Shown here piece by piece: positions 22,463 to 35,770 of a stretch of DNA of 64,000 nucleotides. The DNA comes from Pyrrhosoma nymphula (taxonomy: Eukaryota > Arthropoda > Insecta > Odonata > Coenagrionidae). Every line of letters begins with the position of its first letter. The first letter of the stretch is position 1. The notes beneath the pieces are model-generated. The model saw only the letters and a list, made by a program, of their open reading frames with translations. It searched no databases and was not told the origin of the DNA. A program made the translations under genes and the position numbers. Location of the stretch: NCBI GenBank assembly GCA_963573305.1, contig OY754329.1:137069422-137133421 (forward strand), given 5' to 3'.

Positions 22463-23100
22463 GAGGTTGATGAATTTTATGTGCAATTTTCAGTGCTTCA
22501 ATGTAAGGGACGTGTTATACGATCTTTATGTTCTATTGCACCACTGGTAGATGACGAAGTATGAGTTCTAAATGCCTCGAACTTCAATGAAATCCAGTTC
22601 ACTTTGATCTTTTATGGGAAAAATGACATTCTAAACCTTCCTGATCTGCAGTCGTTATCCCTGATTCAATTCCAACTTACAAATTATTAAGTCTAAAATT
22701 TAACCAATTGATTTGATTTGATTGAAATTGATTCTCATCCTAGTTGTTGCAGCAACCCGCTGGCTATTTTCAATCACTTGAAACTCGATGGAGGGATATA
22801 AACAGTATTGCGTTTGCCGAGTTTACTGCGCGATATTATCCTCTTGCTTTTGCTTGCAAGGAAAGCGATAGCAAGGGAATAAATATGCTATCACTCTTCC
22901 GTGGACGTTTGCCCTGGGCGAATCAAAGTTAGTGGCGATTAAATTTGCTCGCGGTAATGACACTGGCATGACTCACTCGCCGAGTCATGAAGCCACACCT
23001 TGGCTCAGAGGAGGAAATATGTAGTTGAAGGGCGGTATGGTAGGCGTTCTACGGAATTCGGTCTTCTCATGTTCCTTGCATAAACCAGGAACGATCTGTG
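22463..23100. other. Unassigned DNA
   Basis: No gene recognised. A 62-codon ORF at 22744-22932 has no known motif. GACTCACTCGCCGAGTCATGAAG near 22971 is a short imperfect palindrome. Confidence 0.35.
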
Positions 23101-23428
23101 TGGTTATCAGGTCTAAAATTGAAGACATGTGCTAGACTGCTAATCAGGCAAAAACCCGCTTACTAAGGTTTTCCGTAACATCTCTAAATCTCCTAAAATA
23201 CCATCTTAAGATTGAACGCAATGGAACTAAGATTAAATACCTTTTCATTTTTTGGCCACTCATGCATTCCAATAAAAAAAACGAGGTTATCAGTTATAAA
23301 ATTGAAGCCATATGCTGGATTGCTTAGTAGGTGAAAACCCGTTGCTACTAAGGTTTTCCATATCCACCTCGAATGCTCCTACGATTCGTACTTAAGATTA
23401 ATAATGAACGCAATGGAACTGAGGTTTT
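23101..23428 (+). repeat. Local direct duplication of a unit of about 140 bp
   Basis: Copy 1 (about 23101-23235) and copy 2 (about 23283-23428) share GGTTATCAG, TAAAATTGAAG, CTACTAAGGTTTTCC (as TTACTAAGGTTTTCC in copy 1), CTTAAGATT and GAACGCAATGGAACT in the same order. The spacings differ slightly. They are separated by about 47 bases ending in a run of A. No ORF spans either copy. This is either a diverged tandem duplication or two neighbouring insertions of one repeat. Confidence 0.75.
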
Positions 23429-26400
23429 TGTTTCAACTTTTCCCTCGTTCAATTAGTCACCCCAGTGGTTACACAGCAAAGCACTCATAAATTTTCATGA
23501 GAAAACACTATATGCGTCAAACCCTTTTTCATAATTATGCCGAATGCGGTCTACAGGATTTTTGAGGTATGCAATAGTATACATATAATAATTTGATGAA
23601 AAAAGAATAATATTTGAATTAGAATTTTTATTGACACAACCTTATATTTATATATTATAACCAAATAACACATTTTGTAATATTAGTCAATGTTTCATTG
23701 ATTAGCAATTAGCTTCTCTAAATTGTTTGCATGCGTCGCAGAATTACTTCCTAAAACATCTTAATTTTTGTTTTTAAACCAATGGTATCAGTTTTTTTAG
23801 GTTTGAAACAGTCGTTTCTTTTGTATAATTCTGTAGAACTCCTTCGTAAGCATTTCAATCAGTATGGGCTTAGTCTTATATATTTTCATTGGTTTCAATT
23901 AACAGCAAAACAGTAAAATCTATTTTTATCAGCAGCGCAACAATGTCATGGCCCATTTCTATCAATGGTGTGAAAATACTATTCTATCTAATTTTGAGAA
24001 AATAGTTTCCTTTAGACCGCATACAACAAATTTGATTTCGGGTGTACTACGCATTCAACAAATATACCCACTTTTTTCATTCACTTTATTCATTCTTTAA
24101 ACAACAAAAATCAAGGCTGGTTTCCTCGCACTTCCTTCCGCATAGTTTTTTCAGGATACAACGTAGAAGTACATATTCTCCGTCCCTAATCGACACAGGT
24201 ACCCAAAATCTGCGTTGAATACGTCTGGAATCCTAAATCGAACTCGTCAGGTACTAAATGTTCGTCTCAATAATACATACTTATTCCAATCATGTTATCA
24301 ATTCTTTTTCAGCTTAAACGCTTAAAGTAGAGAATCTAAAGATGTTTCAACTGTGAAAGGACTTAATGCCGTTTTATTCATATCGTGGCTACCTAATGAA
24401 CAACAATATCTTATGTTTGATATTAGCATTAAAACTCAACTTTTCATCTACATCTATTTTACAGGCTATTTTTTTAATTGAACTTGAAATTACATTGTAC
24501 TCAATGTGGAAATTGGTGAAACACCGGGGAAAAGTTTACTTTTATGTCTCCATTTTCGGTTTCAATAGTATTTTCTCGAAAAACTGTCTAAAAAAAAGAA
24601 CACTTCCAGTGAAATTGAACGGTAACAAAATTTAGGGACCGATCCATCTTAATTATTTATTTGTAAATTAATGCAAAAGATGAAGCAAAAATCCGTTCAT
24701 TCATTGGTAGTGGCACTACAGTCGACTACTATGACTGGAATAGGGTTAATCAAAACTGTACTCGTCGAATAAATTGCTGATTTTGCATCTGAACTGCGTT
24801 TTATGATATCTACGGCAAGCCATCAGTGAAAGCATTATTTTTTTAACAGAACAATCTAAAAGGTACAATTTATTACTTGTTTCGACTCACTCGTTCGCAG
24901 TCGTGGTGGGACGTCCTTAATATAACATATATTTTTGCGCGAAAACGAGCAATTTCAACGCATTTCGTCCATGTCTTTTTTAATGGAAGGCGAATCCAGA
25001 CCGTGAGTCATCGCCAGATTTTATCGCATGGCTGCGGACAGTCATTGCAAATTGCTGTTAATGATTTGGCGGCCATGGGCTTTCATGGTGTCGCATGGTG
25101 CCACTCTGCAATGCCAAAAGGATTAGTCATATTCTTCGTCTTTCCTCTTGTCAACATCGCTCCAACAAAAAGCTCGGAGGGTCCCAATCATTCCGAATAA
25201 TTTGGAGGTGGACTCTTAACTTTTCCCACGCCAGAACTTCAAGGAAAGATTCTGGAGAAAAAATCACGACCAGATGTCTTGGATTTGCTTTTGGGGGTTG
25301 CATGAAAAAGAAAGACTCGAAACTATTTTTTCGGTATTTTTCCGTCTCAAACTTAACGCGTAAAATATTGAAGCGTTAAGTCGCCAGAGAACCCGGTTTT
25401 TTTCGGTATATAGTCGATTTTTTCAATTAGTTGAAATTGTATCTTCCAAATTCTTGTAATAAGCTGAAATATTGAATCATCATTAATTTCACGAATTTAT
25501 CAAACTTTGATGGTCAATTTCCAATAATTGCATCTGGGTATCCGAGGGAGCTAGACTACTTCTAGAATCATTCATTGAAAAGTAAATGAAAAAATACCAT
25601 TCGATAAAGAAATATCTCCTACATACATTAGGTTATTTATTGTAATTAGATTTGAAGAAGGTTTACGAAGGGAACCTTAGTATGAGAGGGTGTTTAAGTA
25701 CCTCCCCATTTCAATCTAATTTTCTTTGGCTCATAAACTTCAAGAAAACGCTGTGAGTGTTCTTAGTAAATGTTGGGATCTATAATTTAGCTACCTTTCT
25801 AGAAGTTTTCATCTTACTTGCTTTCTTCGTCACACACCAAGCCGATCTCAATCCGCGCATATATTAAAATGTCCTATCATTCTCCAACCTACTTTATCTC
25901 CAATTTCTTCTTCTTTCCTTTCTCACGAAGGCAAGCTCGGGTGAATGACTTTTTTTCACGTGTGCGTTGAAACAATGGGCTCAATTATCTCGCATGGAAC
26001 ACGAGCTTATATGACGCTTTTTTTCAATTACCGAAGATTTGAGATAAAGTCGAGGAAGAGAAGATGCATTAGTGTGAACGGACGGAGGACTAGATGGATA
26101 TTCATTGGAATCGCTGGCAGGTCGTGTGTTTATGTGCTCGCTCTGCTGAGAGAGAATGGAATCAGCTCACGATTTCAATTTAGGCCTTTTTTTCTTCTCT
26201 CCTCCACCGTTCTCTTCAAAAAGTCCTGCCAGACCTGAGCAATCAAAGGAGACGCCGCCTTTGGGTTGTATTTTCTTTTCCTTCATGACACGGAAGAGTG
26301 ACCCTCAATTCAAAAATTGGGTCTGTGGTCTTGCTTGAGAAGGGCCAGCGGGAAACTTACATCAAGGTCCGTTGAAATGAAATTTATGAAATGTAACACA

Positions 26401-26555
26401 TTGTGCAATCATGTGATCTGAAGCGGACATGCGCATCGACATTTCTGCGTACTTAGGGCTGCTATTAGTCTTCTAAGGCGCCAATTGGTCAACGGATTGA
26501 CGTGCCATCCAAAATACGGAGTGCTGTACTTGTGTTACTCTTCACAGAGCTCTAA
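23429..26555. other. Unassigned AT-rich DNA (3.1 kb)
   Basis: No gene recognised. ORFs of 89-107 codons at 24366-25379 and 25945-26238 lack recognisable motifs or codon regularity. Confidence 0.35.
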
Positions 26556-26559
26556 ATAG

Positions 26560-26645
26560 GGATCGGGTACCACAAAAAATTTCTGCCGTCAGAATTCGAG
26601 CCTGGGCCCTGCGAACGGGAAGCTGGTACACTATCCTCCGCATCG
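26560..26645 (-). repeat. tRNA-like SINE fragment
   Basis: On the minus strand, CCAGGCTCGAATTCTGACGG holds a B-box-like GGCTCGAATTC. It lies about 30 bases after TAGTGTACCAGCTTCCCG. The arms do not form a tRNA cloverleaf. It abuts the ACATCTAC-family SINE copy on its right. Confidence 0.4.
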
Positions 26646-26659
26646 AACCGATACCCGCA

Positions 26660-26745
26660 GGAATAGATATATAACATACCGTCTACGAATACTTATACGA
26701 TACCCTGCAAGCCACCTCAAGGGTGAGTGGTAGGGGTTGATTCCT
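26660..26745 (+). repeat. Dispersed SINE-like repeat (ACATCTAC family), copy 3
   Basis: CCGTCTACGAATACTTATACG, then ACCCTGCAAGCCACCTCAAG and GGTGAGTGGTAGGGG. This is the same ordered motifs as copies 1 and 2, and it is the best preserved in the CCCTGCAAGCCACC part. Confidence 0.5.
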
Positions 26746-29700
26746 CACCAGGCATATATTAGTCGTCATAAACACTGTCATACTGTTTTTAGCTATTTTA
26801 TTACGCATAATATTCAGTTAAATTAAGTGACTTACTTGGAAGGGACTTCACATGCAGTACTGCTTCTAACCATCATTCTACTCGTGCGGGATAGACATTA
26901 CACTCACACATCATGAGACTTTTGTTGAAGTTCATTCATGCTAACATGTAAAAGTTATTGCAACAATTACAGACAAAAAGCGTATAAATCATTAGCATTC
27001 CATGCTGAAAAAATGATAAAAGAAAGTTAAAAAATTATAAATCATCAACGTATCATCATACGTATCATACGTTTTGTTTCCGTTGTTATGAGCTGGAATT
27101 CGAAAGAGAGAGCAATGAACTGGTGTCTCAAGTCTTCTCCCTAGTCCGCCTTTATATGTCTGTACTCGTTTTTTTATCAACATAAAGCCAGTAAAACCAA
27201 TTTGGATTAAGGTTTCTCATTTCCTGCCATCTCGAAGCTCTAACAAGAAACCGATAAAACCCTTAAAAGGGTACCTTGCGAAGTACTCTGGTGACGACAG
27301 CACAACACCATTAACATTATTGGTGACATCGATCATAACTATTGTGCTCACTAATCCTACACGGAAAATAATGTTTCAAACCTGTCCTGCAATCGATTTC
27401 TCTTATGTTATGCACGTGACCGAACCTCTAATGAGTTTTTAATATGTCCTTTACGTCTTATCAATATTAGTAGATTCAATACATTCTTCACCGAAATGGA
27501 AGGAAATCTTTCCAGCCAAAAGGAATCCCAGAGGTGCGAATATAGCTGTCCGCAGAAAAAGCTTGCGCTTTCATTAACGCATGCAATGGTTCTCCGTGTA
27601 AGCGTATTTCAATGCGTCAAATCTCTCATTTGCTCACTCCCCACACGCTTGGTGGTCAAGTTGTTGGCTGTCAGTCTGCAGCCTCGGGCCATGAGACCGT
27701 GCCCCTACTTATGTTAGTCCACTAAGATCATTCATTCGGTCACTCCACTCTTGCAGCCGCTGCCGTTAGGTATGCACAACCAAAGGTACCGTGATTTAAT
27801 GGAGACTCACTCTTTTTACGGCGTGAAAATGGATTAGCATAAGCGGAGAGCGGGTGACACGTGTGATCAGAGTTGTCGCCTCCTCTCAGGCCGCCGGCAT
27901 CCTCCTCTCAGGCATCTTCCTTTCAAAACCTCGTACATGAGCGATGTCGAGGTGCGACGAACGCCCGTGATATTTTATCAAACTGCCGTGTGGTAATCGT
28001 AAATATTTGCTCTTCGATCTGCTACGGAAGAATCGAGACCAAGCGGGAATTTTCCTAAACGCACGAAGGCTCTTGTAAAAGATATGATGATAGGAGAAAT
28101 GTGTAAATAGAGCGGCTTTATAGTGGTTGCGGAACGTGATGGCAGCTGCGGAGGAGGCATTTTTTCAGTGTAAGAGTCTATTGCCTCAGAACTCCGCACT
28201 GGGGAGAAATGCAGTCTTCGCGCTTGACTACCAAAGTCGAAAACTTTCGTTACCAATATTAAAAAGTTCAATTATTTAAATTAAGTTTCTAGCTCAATGT
28301 GGCTCTTAATTCAATACTTTAAGTGAGCTTCTCCGATTAATTGCGAGCAGCCTATATATATATTGAACCAGCATTGTTTGAATTGTAAATATTGCTTCCT
28401 AACGCGCTGCTGGAACTTCCTCGACCTCTCTAGTTAAATGCAGTTATGTTGGCAGTGTTGGCTGTCATCTGCTGTCCCCTCTTATTTTTTCCTTAGTCAA
28501 CCCCTTCCACACGAGCCTTCCCCTCCGTGACGTCGCGCTTCGCACAGGCCACTGCCACCAAGTTTTTCCACCACTAGACATACACTAATTCAACCGAGTG
28601 ATGGCCCATAATAATGATATATGAGTTTTTTGCAATGTTTTTCGTCGTTTGCATAAGAGCTCAGGAGAAAGGTTCTGTACGCGGCCTGGAGGAACTGTTT
28701 TAACTCTCAACCGAAAAAATAAGTAGAAATACGTCTGATAACTAAATGGTGAAGCAAACTTTTGTCATTGACGCCCACATCGCAAACTATCCACGTCCGG
28801 ATGCATATTTGAATGCGTTCCCATCCCTATCCTCGATTAAGAGTCGTGTCTAGGTGAAAGTTGGCTAGTTGATGTCTCTCTCTGTAGGTCGAGGTCACCA
28901 AGACTTCAGCCAAATGGACTCGATTGAGGACCATGATTGTCCTCACGATTGTTTTTCTAACGATAACTGTTGTCTCTCCGCGCCGAGTGCCAATATCGAA
29001 GGTTCCGAGTACCATTCCCAGTAAAGGTGGATAATTTTTTTCCTGCATGAAATTTTCGCTCTTTTTAGTGCACTTGCGGGTGACGCCGTGAAAGGTAATA
29101 GCGGCTAGTTTGCGGTATTCTAGAAATCCGTCAAAAGTTTATCGCCTCAAGTGTTTAAAGTCAGGCTTAAAACTCGTGGACGATGGCGCTGTGCGCACGA
29201 TTCGACTGCTTCGTTACATTGTACATGCGTTCGGCAGTCATGAACATCTAGCTCCACCAAAATCCATGGGTGTGGGATAAGGGATAATGAGGACGCCTTG
29301 GAAGCTTAACTGGCTTAAGATCTCGACACGCTTTGGAAGGTTCTGAGTTTTAGTCCTGGTAATGGCTGATGAATTTTTCCTTTAAGAAATCTCCCTGCTT
29401 GGAACCAGTAATTAAGGAATGTGCAATCTTGTAAAATACCGATATCCGAGAAAAATGGATCAGGCTTGATCAAATACACTTGAGCAGAAGTTTGTTCGTG
29501 CGAATTAAGCTTTAGTTTTTTTTGTAAAATAAACATTTACTCTGATTTGAAACTTGTCTCCGTGTTCCGATCGTAATTCTTGAGAACTGACAAATGATTA
29601 ACTGCCTGTTCTGCAGTCCTGAGTCTTTTGACGCCAGTTAATATCCTCTTCAACCGAACCCAATTTTGTCTCGCCCTTATATCGCGTGACTCTTATTCAT

Positions 29701-31959
29701 GAGTTATCAGTTGAGTATTCCTGGCGGCAGAACTCTTTTCCGTGTTCAATTAGTCCTCCGATTCATGTGCAGCATCCTTCTGTAGGTATATCTTTCATCT
29801 TTATTTTCCTCGTCCTCTCCACCAACCATTTTTCCTCTTTGATGTTTCCACCTTACCCCCAAGGAATGCAGCTATGAACCCAGTAGTTATTTTTAAACCC
29901 TGAAAAATTGCAGCAATGTGGTACCTATTCAATTAGATATTTAGTGTTGTTTTTCTATACCATCTTTATATTAAGCCACATGCTAGCTTCATTTTTTCAT
30001 TTTGTGCCAGATAGTTACAGGCTTGTAGAAATAATCATCAAAATCGGTGTAGGTATATGTCTTACTGACACAAAAGTTGATGTGGGAATGACAACATTTT
30101 AACGATTTATATAAATATTTCGCATAACGAATAAGTTCATGTAACCATTCATGTAAACAAAACAAACTGTTTAGAAATGAAGCTTTAAAATAATTGAAAC
30201 GTTATTTAATGTAAAAGACATTAGATGGACTTTATAGACACATATTGAAAATGGCAATGTGAAAATTTTCAACTCTTTACTGTAGTTGAAACAAGAAAAA
30301 TCATCGCTATCTAGTAAAGCTGTGTTCAATTTTAGCTTGGTATGGCATTAGAAATTAATCTTTGCAAATTTGAGAAATCACCATTTGTGCAATAAAATGT
30401 TATGATTGTTTCAGGAATTAGTCAAACCTTATTGATTTTAGGCACATAAAGTTAATGTTAATGTAAACTTATTTTTTAGTGAATTGCAATTTTGAAAATC
30501 CAACTCTATAGACTATAAGATCTTTTGCAAAAAGTAGGATCCCCAGGAAGTTGAATGTGGTATCATTTTCCTAACCAGCATCGCTGTAATTTTCCCCCTC
30601 TACGTATGTTTTGGGTATTACAAGGTTTTAAGGTAGTTTGAGTGAGATGCCACTTCACATTAAATTCGATGAGTTTGGCCTCATTTTAATAAAATATCTC
30701 ATCTTTCCAAGGATTACAGAATGTCAGCTCTCTACCAATAACTTCTCGAGAATTATGTTAAAACATACCAACTACTTTCCACGGGGAATACAACGGATGT
30801 GCACTCCACAGAGATTTTATTTAAAAAATTAGGAATATCTAACGCTTAGATCTCGTCATAAATTTAACGGGTGTAGTTTGTATGCTTTCTCAACTATTAA
30901 AAAAAATGAATCAGTTAATCACCGCAGTAATTTTTGTTGAATCGCAAAAATATTTATTCGGTTGTGAAGGCGCTTTCAGTATACCTACGTCGTGGAAAAA
31001 ACTAGTCTAGTTTCAACGTTATGTGTGCACCTATTTAGTTAATTACGGGGAATTGCAGCAATATAAAACAATGTTTTTGCGTGTTTAATTTTACATTATT
31101 TACTTTATGCTTTTTAAATTTGCTTAAATTAAAAAATAAAATTTGAATTTGGTCTCTGTTATGACTAGGGAAAATATCGCTCAAACTACCTACCCTAAAT
31201 GTAATTTGAAGTGAAAAACGGTGGTGACTCTCCATTTATTTCGGTGGAACAACCTGTTTGTGGGTTGCGACACCTTTCAAAGCCCATGGAAAGTGAACAA
31301 CAGAGGCAGCAGCCCCTTTTACGAAGGAAACCATGGTTACGCTCTCCCTAACTGCGTTTTAATTGAATGTTCGCGAAAATGCCTATGTCAAATCGAATTA
31401 GCCGTCGAGAGAGCTCTGACCTTTCTCTCATCGCCTTCAATGAGCGTCGCATTTTCCCGCGCTTGCATCCCGTTGTGTGATGCTGGGTTCTAAGGATTTA
31501 TTTCCATCTCATCTTTGTGTTACCACTGGAGATGAAACGTATTACCCTTTGTGAAGCACTATTAAATGAGAATTAATTTGTTTCACTATTGAACATTGTC
31601 GAGACAGTGACCCAATGCCAAACTTTGTGCTCAAATGTGCTTGAAAAAAATAGTCGGCTGTATTTAAACATTTTTACTTAGGCCACAGAGTGAACATTAT
31701 TTAAGCAAAGTGCACGCTGCTGAATTTCCGAAGAAAACATTTTATTAAACAGCAAGGATGGGTTGATTATTACTATGATTTAGAGTTAACATAGCTATTA
31801 CCTAAAATAAATATTATCAAGAAAGCATGTAGCGCGTTAAATATTGACTAAAAGTCTATTCAATATTTGGGCAAAAATTTGATCAAAGTCTTAATCAGGA
31901 TTAGGTAAACGTTTCGCTAAACTTTTTCCCGTTTTTTTCGGAGGAAGATTGTGATATAG
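26746..31959. other. Unassigned DNA (5.2 kb)
   Basis: A CpG-bearing patch at 27840-28240 includes GGCCGCCGGCATCC. A CRE-like TGACGTCGC lies near 28528. Many short ORFs occur, including a 90-codon one at 31221-31493 with ordinary composition, but none shows a motif I know. No complete RNA gene or transposon ends were found. Confidence 0.35.
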
Positions 31960-31970
31960 TATGAGTGAGT

Positions 31971-32191
31971 AACTCCGTTGTTTCAGGCGTGACTTGATGG
32001 AATTTGCTTAGTATTATGAATGAGAAGCAGTAACTTTGTAATCCCACATATATTTATTAAAAACAGCCTAGGTTTCGGCATTGCTTGTCTTCATCACCTT
32101 GCAGTACCTGATGGTAACGTGCAACGTCAAAACCTAGGTCATTTCTAATAAATATATGTGGTATAAAAATGTTACTGCTTCTCATTCACAA
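31971..32191. mobile_element. Palindromic Penelope-like insertion with 11-bp TSD
   Basis: Flanked by identical TATGAGTGAGT at 31960-31970 and 32192-32202. Arms at about 32015-32068 and 32138-32191 are inverted repeats (GAATGAGAAGCAGTAAC, then CCACATATATTTATTA). The loop has two opposed copies of a motif. On the minus strand it reads GTGATGAAGACAAGCAATGC then CGAAACCTAGG. On the plus strand it reads CTGATGGTAACGTGCAACGT then CAAAACCTAGG. Both match the CTGATGA, stem II, GAAAC layout of the hammerhead motifs reported in Penelope-like retroelements, each with one or two core changes. No protein is encoded. Confidence 0.65.
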
Positions 32192-32202
32192 TATGAGTGA
32201 GT

Positions 32203-34645
32203 GATTTTAAAATGATAAATATGATTTGCCTTCAAGCCTGGTGACCATGTTAGGTGAAATATTTATTCCGGCCCGATTGCTGAAAATTCTCTTCTAGGCA
32301 TCCTATCTAAAAATTACTTCTCGTCCGTCTTGGCAATGACTTTCCCAGTCGACTCGGAATCCGTCCTTGTTTAAATGCTAAGAGTGTAATGATACTTCCG
32401 TCTGCATTAAAGCTAAGTGAAGCACCGGAAATAAGCTCTCGAGGAGGCGGCTGTCGCCATTGGCATCCGTCTTTTTCCCCTCCTCTCTTCAGTCCTCTGA
32501 TATGCAATGCACATCTCCCTCTGCATAATAAGCGCTCCTCAGGAAGTTGAATGTTACGTTATTTTTCTACCCAACCCGATACTATTTTCCCCCTTTTCGC
32601 ATTAAACTCGCCTCATTAAAACAAGTCGAGTCAGTTTTTCGCTCTAATGGTTTAGATCAAATTGTGAAGTTTGATAAAAAATTAGCATGTATGCCACTCG
32701 CCCAGCAATAGTCGAACATTTCACGAATCGCTGTGAATCACGAACTTTAGCATAATTTAAAATAGCTAAGGGATTTTATAAAATATGTACCTGCTGCATA
32801 CAAACTGTGATTGTGTTCTCCTAATAAAAAGTAGATGCTCCCCTCAACTCCCTGATTCAATTGTATTACATCAAATAATTTGAAGAAAATTTGATTGAAT
32901 TCATTTTGTTTAAAATTAGCGTGCCCCAAAATGTTCACACTTTTTTGGTCCAATTTAATCAAAGATTTTTCCTGACAAATATTCGTCCAAATATTGAAAC
33001 CAAATTTTGACTGCCTTTCATGGATAGCCGTTGATTGCTATGTGAGGAATATCTCCCCACTAGCGATATGTGTGTGGCTTGTATCGTGGTGTGGCTTTCC
33101 TGATTTTTGCACAGCATCCAAATTATTTTCCAATTAGTTTCTCAATTTTATTTTCCTCGCGGCATCCTCTCTAGAAGTTTTAATTAATTATTGGTGAGTT
33201 TTTATCTCAGTTAGCAAACCTTACGCTCAATTTTCGCTCTTCAAACGGAACTGGGTTGCTCACAAGCACTCACTAATGCCTCAATTAGCAAATCAATAAC
33301 GTGTTAGCATTATGAGTTAGGTCCGGTGATGACTCAGGAGTTTATTTCTGACGTGACCGAGCTAGCCTCTGCCGTTAACTTCACCAAATGACCATCGCGT
33401 GATCGTAATGTGTAACAGATTTGTATTGATTGATGCTCTAAGGAAACTGTCGCTGTATCTATCTCTCCATAGATAGCCTGGTTTAATTTCAGCCGCTATC
33501 TACGCAGTCGCATCTCTCCTAATATTCATCCTCTTCAGAGTCTCTTTCGCCATATTAGCCCATGACGTTTAACCCCTTCTTCTTACACCATTCACTCTTC
33601 TCTCACAATTCTCTTTCTATATTCGACTTATATTCATTCTCTCGACGTAAAAAAATCAATGGAGCATGCTCCTTGCAAGTGTCTATGTCTAATACCGGAG
33701 AATATATTTCATATTATTTTTCATGACTCATTCATTTCTAGCTCTCTCTATCCTTCTTTTAGAGCAAAAAATTGTCATATTAATTAATGTTGTTATAGTT
33801 AATATTGTGCAGTGTATATTTTGCAGTGCATAATATATACAGCATACATATACTATACATTGTATTTACCCTACCCTCATGCTCACCCGGCACCCATAAA
33901 CACTAATATAGTTCCCTCATAACTACTTTGCCTACTTACTTCTCCATTAGCTCCACGGGCTGGCTGGTCCGTTATCTCGTACATGACCACAAGTGTTACG
34001 TTTATTTATGTCCAACTCGATAGATCTCTCTATTGCCGACCTCAAATGCTTATATACTTCAATCCTGTTTTGTCTACGTCTTTTTCATTTACCCTATTAG
34101 CCACTTCTTCCACATTATCTCTTACGTGACTGTTACATATTTAATTAACTCAACTGGTCGGGATGGTTCGATCATTATTCACGTCGCTAAGTAGCGTTCT
34201 CATAGCGGTCGGCCATTAAATGTGATCGCTTCGTTCAGCAATCGTTGGAGCAGTTTCGCCCTTTGGCGATGAACCTCACATGGTATGTTTATGGCGCATG
34301 AATATGCACACATATCACGGCAATGCTGACGTCCCACCCTTCCGCCTACTCAACGTCGGTCGCTTAGTGGGACGCGTGCGAAGCTGCGGGGGAAAAAATA
34401 GTTCTTTGCGCGATGATTTATCGTCTCTACCGCAAGCATATGTCACGCCTAGCGCTTTTGTTTTTTTTTGTATCCCTTTATTTTCGTTTTAGTTGTGAGT
34501 GGGAATAGCTTGATATGGAGATCGATATTTTAACAAGTTTAAACGAGAACTCAATATATTCAATGCGAATAATGCGCTAATGAATTATTAGGCAGTTTCG
34601 CACACGGCGACATAGATATGCACCAAAGTGAAAAAGTTTGTCGGG
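32203..34645. other. Unassigned AT-rich DNA (2.4 kb)
   Basis: No gene recognised. Short repeated GTGCAGTG/TTGCAGTGCATA strings lie near 33810-33835. The pyrimidine-rich 33480-33640 and 33850-34140 resemble antisense decayed LINE sequence in texture, but no motif was firm enough to call. Confidence 0.35.
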
Positions 34646-34649
34646 AAAA

Positions 34650-34750
34650 AAATCATACGAATTCTCCGGGATTCGAACCTAGGTCCCAATAGCCGGTCAT
34701 ATCTTTTAGGCTATAGACGGGCCAACAAGCCTAACCGGATAGTGGGAATC
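34650..34750 (-). repeat. tRNA-derived SINE fragment
   Basis: On the minus strand, GGTTAGGCTTGTTGGCCCG (A-box-like) is followed about 40 bases later by CTAGGTTCGAATCCCGG, an exact B box. The arms do not pair as a functional tRNA. A related copy lies at 36415-36515 in the same orientation. Confidence 0.55.
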
Positions 34751-35585
34751 TGAGATTGGTTCCCGGTCCCGGTTGAATGAATATTCGTGGCGAATTTCAT
34801 AACTTTTGTGCGGGGCCAGAAAGTTGAAGAGATAACAGCCGGAGGACATTGACTGAATTATGTAGCTACTTGTTTTATATTTTGAGTGATACTGTGCGAA
34901 TGTACACCCATTTTAAGAGATGAATAGCGTTTTTTGCTGTAAAGGATGCTTTCTTCAATATGAAAACACCAATGACGACGACCGTTGGTAAAAATTGAAA
35001 GAAACATTGGTGAGGAATTTGATACGGAGAGAAGCTTTCTACTGCTCTGAAAAATGGTCATTCAAAGAAGTTAGGATAAGAATGTAGCGGATACTTTTAA
35101 CTTGTGAATATGGAGGTGGTTGTAGAGAATGCGATGGGTTGAAGGTCGAACAAACCGATCTGCATCGGGTATGGTTTGGTAAGAAAGGTTGCTTGAATAA
35201 GTTTGGAGGGGACGTAGCAGATTATTAGAAGTATCAGGTCGTTGAAGGCTATGATAAGAGAGAGAATTCTAGGGAAGCAGGTATGAGGGTTGAAAAAGAG
35301 AAACCTTTTTATATACGCGAAAAAAGGTACGATACACATGCGAAGAATTGAAGTAAGAAATAGTGGAAATAATGGGCGAAAAGCAACTTTCGGGAAGATG
35401 TTGTTTCGTTGAAGCAGGTTTGGGAAGTCTTTATTTTATTTCTGTCAAAACTTACTTATCAGTAGGATGCATTTAATGCATATCTAGAGTTGAAATACCT
35501 TGTATTTTCCTCAAAGTTTTATTAAGATACTACATTTTAAGATTATTTGTCATAATCAAAGTTTGTAAGAAATATCTACTACCTT
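34751..35585. other. Unassigned DNA
   Basis: The plus strand of 35095-35340 is purine-rich. It may be a decayed LINE 3' part (GGTTGAAAAAGAGAAACC), but no family motif is clear. No gene recognised. Confidence 0.3.
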
Positions 35586-35599
35586 TAATAGTAATATAA

Positions 35600-35770
35600 A
35601 ATATCGAAACCGGCGACGTTCCAAGGATAAGTATCTCCTGAAAATGGCGTGTTAAACGTTGAAGCCGGTAGAGAACAATAAATTGTGTGGATAACTTAAC
35701 AAGTGAATTTATTCCTTTTAATATGGGGAATTTCCACAAAGTGAATTCGTCAACGATTAACTTTTATTAG
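35600..35770 (+). mobile_element. Penelope-like fragment with degenerate hammerhead motif
   Basis: ATCGAAACCGGCGACG is followed by CTGAAAATGGCGTGTTAAAC, GTTGAAGCCGGTAG and then ACAATAAATTGTGTGG. So a first GAAAC is followed by a second CTGA...GAAGC unit whose stem II can pair GCGT with ACGT. The downstream string AATTTCCACAAAGTGAATTC matches one beside the fold-back at 3513-3674. The core is mutated (CTGAAAA in place of CTGATGA), so ribozyme activity is unlikely. Confidence 0.5.
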
